This document shows, piece after piece, positions 29,901-32,934 of a stretch of DNA of 32,934 bases. Made by a program: the position numbers and the translations under genes. The stretch's first letter is position 1; each line of letters opens with the position of its first letter. Origin of the DNA: BD1-7 clade bacterium (GTDB taxonomy: Bacteria > Pseudomonadota > Gammaproteobacteria > Pseudomonadales > DT-91); contig CACSIN010000006.1 in assembly GCA_902705835.1 (NCBI GenBank), positions 1 to 32,934 on the forward strand, read 5' to 3'. Below the pieces are notes generated by a model, which saw only the letters and a program-made list of their open reading frames with translations, did not search any database and was not told where the DNA came from.

Positions 29901-30520
29901 AGGTAGTGGTTATTGGATAAGCAAAAGAGACGTGCCCAGCATACTTCACCATTCTCAAGATTAAAGGTGGGCTCGTCAGTTTTAAGGGGCTTACCTTCAC
30001 CGTTATTTTTGTTCAGGTGTTGGATCAGTGTTTCGGCATCGGTGATGTTAGCATCCACATTAACCCGTGATAACTTAAGGCCTGGGTTATCGATAATTTT
30101 CTGACGAATACCCTCAGTGGTGTTGATGTAGGCGCTGCGCAAAATACCGTGTCGATCGATAATGGTGTTTAGGGTATCTTCCAGCGCCTGAGCGTCTAGC
30201 GCACCGCGCATCTCGAAAAAGCTTTGTAGATGCAGGGCAGGGTTGTTCGGGGTCAGGGTGTCGATTAACCAGATTCTGGCTTGTGGATACGACAAAGGTT
30301 GCGGTGTTGAATAGTCAACAATCGGCAATTCGTTACGCTGCTGATTAGCGGCTTGCGCGGATTGCAGAAACTCGACCAAATCGGTTTTATGGGCGCGTAA
30401 GTCGGCCAATAACGTATCCGTTAATGCGCCTTTCGGTGCATTGAACCTTAGTTGGTCTTGCTCGACCCAAAGCCGTATATCCCGGGCATTGAGTTGGTTG
30501 ATCAGATCAACAATCTGCAT
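26954..30520 (-). CDS. single-module NRPS: docking-C-A(Ser)-T
   Basis: This 1188-residue synthetase adds one residue between the proteins encoded on either side. Residues 1-55 (MQIVDLINQLNARDIRLWV ... NAPKGALTDTLLADL) are a TubC-type docking domain. The C domain has HHIATDG near 213 but is divergent at other core motifs (SYPQARIWLIDTL, VGCFINLLPLV). The A pocket is D(767) V W H V S L I D K, a standard serine code. T has GGHSLLAAN with Ser1124. The acidic tail SDDDEEITL should bind the docking domain of the next protein. The A7-A8 region (TGDKGLFSESGELVYYGR) departs from consensus, which may affect rate rather than choice. The start is ambiguous: a TTG at 30544 adds eight residues, but ATG 30520 places the docking domain at the N terminus as in its homologues. 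Neither has a good ribosome site, so translation probably depends on the upstream gene, whose stop is 46 bp away. Confidence 0.96.
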   Translation of the reverse strand: MQIVDLINQLNARDIRLWVEQDQLRFNAPKGALTDTLLADLRAHKTDLVEFLQSAQAANQQRNELPIVDYSTPQPLSYPQARIWLIDTLTPNNPALHLQSFFEMRGALDAQALEDTLNTIIDRHGILRSAYINTTEGIRQKIIDNPGLKLSRVNVDANITDAETLIQHLNKNNGEGKPLKTDEPTFNLENGEVCWARLFCLSNNHYLLQCCIHHIATDGWSMPLIATEIAELYPIIAEHTRTQANGQTHEEKQTLIAEAALRVLPPLSHQYADFAHWQHAQPADKSALSFWHQALEGTSNLALPPMSARAPSNHNHNNNIAAGQSLLVSIDATRTKALNQLAQQQGATLFMVLKALFSTLLYRTCQQTRFCIGTPVAGRAASQLEPMVGCFINLLPLVAQNAPNQTFNALLEQTKNHCQQALAHQQLSFEALVQSLQRPPSTDTTPIFQALFALQNVPFDQATQLPGLRINAIEAPVTGALYDLSLLANEWQDSIQLSFNYKTARISQPVMQRWADAFIRLLDQVLANPHCQIDHLRLLSNDEQTWQSTPAETHFNAPRHTRWQGQSLAGLFTDRCHKTPDAIALQTDTTTITYAELDRRSATLAQNLQQALDALPSDEQPAKQPRLAIRLKRSEWLVTTILACSRVGICYVPFEASYPTARLIKMADIADIDAVLEDDNDAPPIQGLAPRTLFLNDLIAPVKSDTTLNSRYGGPLHNLIFTSGSTGDPKGVMVPESAIVNRLMWMQEYLATNPKDRILQKTPYSFDVSVWEIWLPLISGATCVIAKDGGHQDAEYLATLINQAEITTCHFVPSMLAVLTRHLAQSATPEMPSLQHLVCSGETLTFPQVQETSAQLPNTQIHNLYGPTEAAIDVTFHPVDSSTQATAIGTPVDNCELYVLDQHLQPLPKGCVGDIAIGGVQLASGYTNRSDLTADHFIDNPFNSGEKLYLTGDKGLFSESGELVYYGRDDRQVKINGFRVELEDIEKSINACPTVRQAAVIRHTLPSGLHQLVGYLQWHKGTSGKNATSGSETEKIDALKTWLGDQLPSWMLPQRWIAIDHWPLTTSGKLDLKSLPRVDSDISQPAYVAPRNAIETTLAEIWQEVLDIKQVGIYDDFFALGGHSLLAANAWVQVQARFDVNIALIELFQQPTIATIARAIQQALQDAEIKRKMSITGELSDDDEEITL
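26957..26983 (-). other. acidic C-terminal docking tail of the second NRPS
   Basis: The protein ends SDDDEEITL after the carrier domain and a basic stretch (IKRKM). Short acidic C-terminal motifs ending in hydrophobic residues are the known partners of TubC-type beta-hairpin docking domains, and the next protein begins with one. Confidence 0.7.
26966..26971 (-). promoter_or_regulatory. ribosome-binding site inside the docking-tail codons
   Basis: GAGGAA lies 8 nt before the ATG at 26957 of the large NRPS. The same six bases are the two Glu codons of the acidic tail of the preceding protein. With the ATGA stop/start overlap at 26954-26957 this sets up translational coupling, which would keep the two docking partners near equal amounts. 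Confidence 0.8.
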
Positions 30521-30566
30521 AGTCAGGCAGGTTTCCGTCGCCAATTCATCGGGTTGAAATTACGGG

Positions 30567-32934
30567 TTAAAGCACGAAGCTTTCCAGATCATCATCGTCG
30601 TCATCGGTGGCTTCTGTCGCAGTGAAAACAGATTGCTCGACCAGTGCATTGTCGATTTGTGCGGCGATGGCGTTGATAGTTGGGCTCTGGAAAATATCCT
30701 TCAACGGAATCTCTACGCCAAAGGCTTCTTGTGCTTTGGCAATGGCTGCCGTGGCGGTAAGCGAGTGGCCACCGAGTGCGAAGAAGCTGTCATTGATGCC
30801 CACTTGGTCGATTTCAAGGACTTCAGACCAGATGTCGGCTAACCGGATTTCGGTGTCGGTTGTTGGGGCAACAAACGGTGTTTGATTGAGAGCCTGCCAA
30901 TCAGGATCTGGTAGCTTGTTACGGTTAATTTTTCCGTTAGGGCTGAGCGGCCAGGTATCCATAACGATCAGAGCTGCCGGCTGCATATAAGCAGGTAGTT
31001 GTTGTTGCAGTGCATGGTTAACGGTCGCTGTATCGACGTCAGCACCTGTATCGGTAAGTAGATAGCCAACCAATTGTTGATCAGCACCGTTACCACGAGC
31101 ACAAACAACTGCCTCGCGCACGCCATCGCAGCGTGCGATAGTGGCTTCGATATCGCCGAGCTCAATACGGTTGCCGCGAATCTTCACTTGATGATCAATA
31201 CGGCCTAAATAGATCAGGTTTCCGTCATCATCTTGGCGAACTAAGTCGCCAGTGCGATAAAGCCTTTCACTTGGATGCCCTTGCGAATGGTAGGGGTTTT
31301 TAACAAAAGCGTTGGCTGTTAGTGTTTCTCGCGCCAAGTAACCTTGGGCAAGCCCAATGCCGCCGATGCATAATTCACCCGCCAAGCCTTGTGGCATCGG
31401 GCGCAGGTTTTTATCCAATATATGTAGTTGGATGTTATCGATGGGTTTGCCAATCGGCACACTAGCGCGGTTATTGTGTGTGGAGCAAGGGTAGTAAGAA
31501 ACATCGACTGAGGCTTCTGTGGGGCCGTATAAATTGTGTAATTTGGCCTTAGGCAAACAATGGAAGAAGCTGCTTTCATGATCCAGTTGCAACGCTTCGC
31601 CAGAACAAAAGACCTGCTTCAGGCTGTTGCAAGCTGCAGCATCACTGTGTGCTAAAAACGCGCCCAGCATTGAGGGCACAAAATGGCAGGTGGTGATACC
31701 GTGCTGCTGGATGCGGTGAGCAATTGCTTGCGGGTCTTTGTGTTCTTCCGGTTGGGCAAAATGGCAGCTGGCGCCGTTCATTAGAGGCCAGAAAAACTCC
31801 CATACGGAGACGTCGAAGCTATAAGGTGTTTTTTGCAGGACTTTGTCGTCGGCCGTTAGCGGGTAGGTTTTTTGCATCCACTGCAAGCGATTGAAGATGC
31901 CTTCATGGGGCACCATTACACCTTTGGGCGTGCCGGTAGAGCCAGAGGTGTAGATAATATTAAACAAGCTGTCGTTCGCTTGTGGGTGCGCCAATGCAAG
32001 GTTATCAGTAGTGAGGGTAGCGAGCTCGAGTTGATCCAGCAGGCATATCTGTAATCCCGGTTGTGTAGCGATGCCTGCGGCGGTGATCGATGGCGCGTTG
32101 AGCTTATCTGTGAGCAATACGCTCATCCCCGCGGCTTGTTGAAGCTCCTGCGTCATAAACGCCAAGCGTTCGGCGGGAAACCCCGGATCCATCGGAACAT
32201 ACGCCACACCGGCTTTCAAAACGGCCAGCAGGGCAACGGTCATTTGGCTGCTGCGTTGCAGGCAGATGCCAACGGCGCTATTGGGCGTTACGCCTTGTTG
32301 TTGCAAATAATGGGCAAGTTGATTGGCTTGCTGGTTGAGTGCCTGATACGTCAGTGTGTATTGATCGCAGCTGACGGCCATTGCTGAAGGTGTTGTCGCA
32401 GCTTGTTGTTCGATTGCCTGATGTATTAGTCGGTGAGGTGGTAATTCTGTGGTTGTGGCGTTAAAGGTATCAAGTGCCAGGGCCGCGGTGACATCGGTAT
32501 CTTGCATCAGGGCGATATCGTCGATGCGCTGTTCCGGGTTGGCAATAATTGCTTTAAGTAATGCACTAAAGTGCAGCGCCATTTGTTCAACCGTTGCGGT
32601 ATTAAACAACGCAGTTTTGTATTCAAAACGTAGGCTCATACCTTTGTTGATTTCATTGGCGGTGAGCTTCAAGTCAAACTGAGCGGCGGCGCTGTCTTGC
32701 TCAATCGGGCTTATACTGAAGTTGCTGAGTTCGCGGGTATTGGCAAATTCGGCACTTTGTAGGGATAACATCGTTTGGAAGAGTGGCGTAATGGTCAAAT
32801 CACGGGTTTTTACCAGTGTGTTCACAATTCGTTCGAAAGGTACGTCTTGATGCGCAAACGCAGCGGTGCTCTGCGTTTTGTGCTGCGCTAGGGCTTCTGC
32901 GAAAGTAGCTGCGTCATCCAATTCAAAACGCATG
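30567..32934 (-). CDS. NRPS, C-terminal part (...C-A(Ser)-T), cut by the right edge
   Basis: The frame is open to the window end, and the first visible residues are already the back half of a C domain (AHQDVPFERIV, then FDLKLTANEI), so the gene continues to the right; the ATG at 32933 is not its start. Numbering from there, a full A domain follows, with pocket D(374) V W H F S L V D K, identical to the serine code of EntF. The carrier has GGHSLTA with Ser724. The protein ends in six Asp and LESFVL, a docking tail for the next protein. The amino-acid order places this Ser first among the visible residues; earlier modules, any lipid or aryl starter, and the cluster promoter lie outside the window. 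It is the upstream member of a three-gene operon. Confidence 0.96.
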   Translation of the reverse strand, partial: MRFELDDAATFAEALAQHKTQSTAAFAHQDVPFERIVNTLVKTRDLTITPLFQTMLSLQSAEFANTRELSNFSISPIEQDSAAAQFDLKLTANEINKGMSLRFEYKTALFNTATVEQMALHFSALLKAIIANPEQRIDDIALMQDTDVTAALALDTFNATTTELPPHRLIHQAIEQQAATTPSAMAVSCDQYTLTYQALNQQANQLAHYLQQQGVTPNSAVGICLQRSSQMTVALLAVLKAGVAYVPMDPGFPAERLAFMTQELQQAAGMSVLLTDKLNAPSITAAGIATQPGLQICLLDQLELATLTTDNLALAHPQANDSLFNIIYTSGSTGTPKGVMVPHEGIFNRLQWMQKTYPLTADDKVLQKTPYSFDVSVWEFFWPLMNGASCHFAQPEEHKDPQAIAHRIQQHGITTCHFVPSMLGAFLAHSDAAACNSLKQVFCSGEALQLDHESSFFHCLPKAKLHNLYGPTEASVDVSYYPCSTHNNRASVPIGKPIDNIQLHILDKNLRPMPQGLAGELCIGGIGLAQGYLARETLTANAFVKNPYHSQGHPSERLYRTGDLVRQDDDGNLIYLGRIDHQVKIRGNRIELGDIEATIARCDGVREAVVCARGNGADQQLVGYLLTDTGADVDTATVNHALQQQLPAYMQPAALIVMDTWPLSPNGKINRNKLPDPDWQALNQTPFVAPTTDTEIRLADIWSEVLEIDQVGINDSFFALGGHSLTATAAIAKAQEAFGVEIPLKDIFQSPTINAIAAQIDNALVEQSVFTATEATDDDDDDLESFVL
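30570..30605 (-). other. acidic C-terminal docking tail of the first NRPS
   Basis: The tail is DDDDDDLESFVL. The six Asp codons are a triplet run (plus strand ATC three times, GTC twice, ATC). It should pair with the TubC-type docking domain at the start of the second NRPS. It resembles but is not identical to the tail SDDDEEITL used at the next junction. Confidence 0.7.

Noticed and set aside
26954-30567. Possible single NRPS gene split by sequencing errors at the gene junctions
   Set aside because: Both junctions fall after carrier domains, with acidic docking tails and TubC-type docking domains, as expected for separate proteins.
7041-32934. Many opposite-strand open frames inside the NRPS genes
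   Set aside because: They mirror the codon structure of the NRPS reading frames, lack ribosome sites and show no domain features.

Overview
The window reads as chromosomal DNA of a Gram-negative bacterium, most likely a gammaproteobacterium. The grounds are a TrkH-type potassium channel subunit, a DUF1223 periplasmic protein, exported proteins with Sec signal peptides, purine-rich Shine-Dalgarno sites and roughly balanced base composition. No rRNA, tRNA, CRISPR array or insertion sequence was seen, and the species cannot be named from this sequence.

Left part (1-6922): short ordinary genes. A partial minus-strand gene starts at the left edge. A LysR-type regulator (minus) is divergent from a small NTF2/SnoaL-like protein (plus), with a 30-bp imperfect inverted repeat between them that is a good operator candidate. 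Then come a TrkH potassium transporter (minus), an unrecognised protein with a C-terminal W-x-N-x-SGHY-x-P motif and an SV40-like basic patch, an unrecognised exported protein, a DUF1223 thioredoxin-like exported protein, about 590 bp without a convincing gene, and a membrane-anchored glutaredoxin-like protein that converges on the large cluster.

Right part (7041-32934, about 79% of the window): three consecutive minus-strand nonribosomal peptide synthetase (NRPS) genes, transcribed right to left. The first is cut by the right edge (...C-A-T). The second is docking-C-A-T. The third is a 6638-residue protein: docking, C-A-T, C-A-T, C-C'-A-T, C-A-T, C-C'-A-T, TE. Acidic C-terminal tails on the first two proteins and TubC-type docking domains at the N termini of the second and third fix the order of assembly. 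The last junction is an ATGA overlap whose ribosome-binding site lies inside the docking-tail codons. Specificity residues read by eye give Ser, Ser, a hydrophobic residue (Leu-like), Ser, then three times the same unrecognised residue (pocket DLKNLGMDIK). The visible line therefore makes a peptide ending Ser-Ser-(Leu?)-Ser-Y-Y-Y, released by a type I thioesterase. The upstream part is missing.

The main point of interest is that modules 3 and 5 of the last gene each carry an extra complete condensation-superfamily domain (C') directly after a normal C domain and before the A domain, with no A-T in between. The two C' domains resemble each other more than the ordinary C domains around them, and both precede an A domain with the unusual pocket. 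The layout matches C-interface-A-T modules that recruit trans-acting beta-hydroxylases in beta-hydroxyaspartate siderophore synthetases, but the A pocket is not the textbook Asp pocket, so the product and the role of C' remain open. No tailoring, transport, MbtH or phosphopantetheinyl transferase gene lies in the window.
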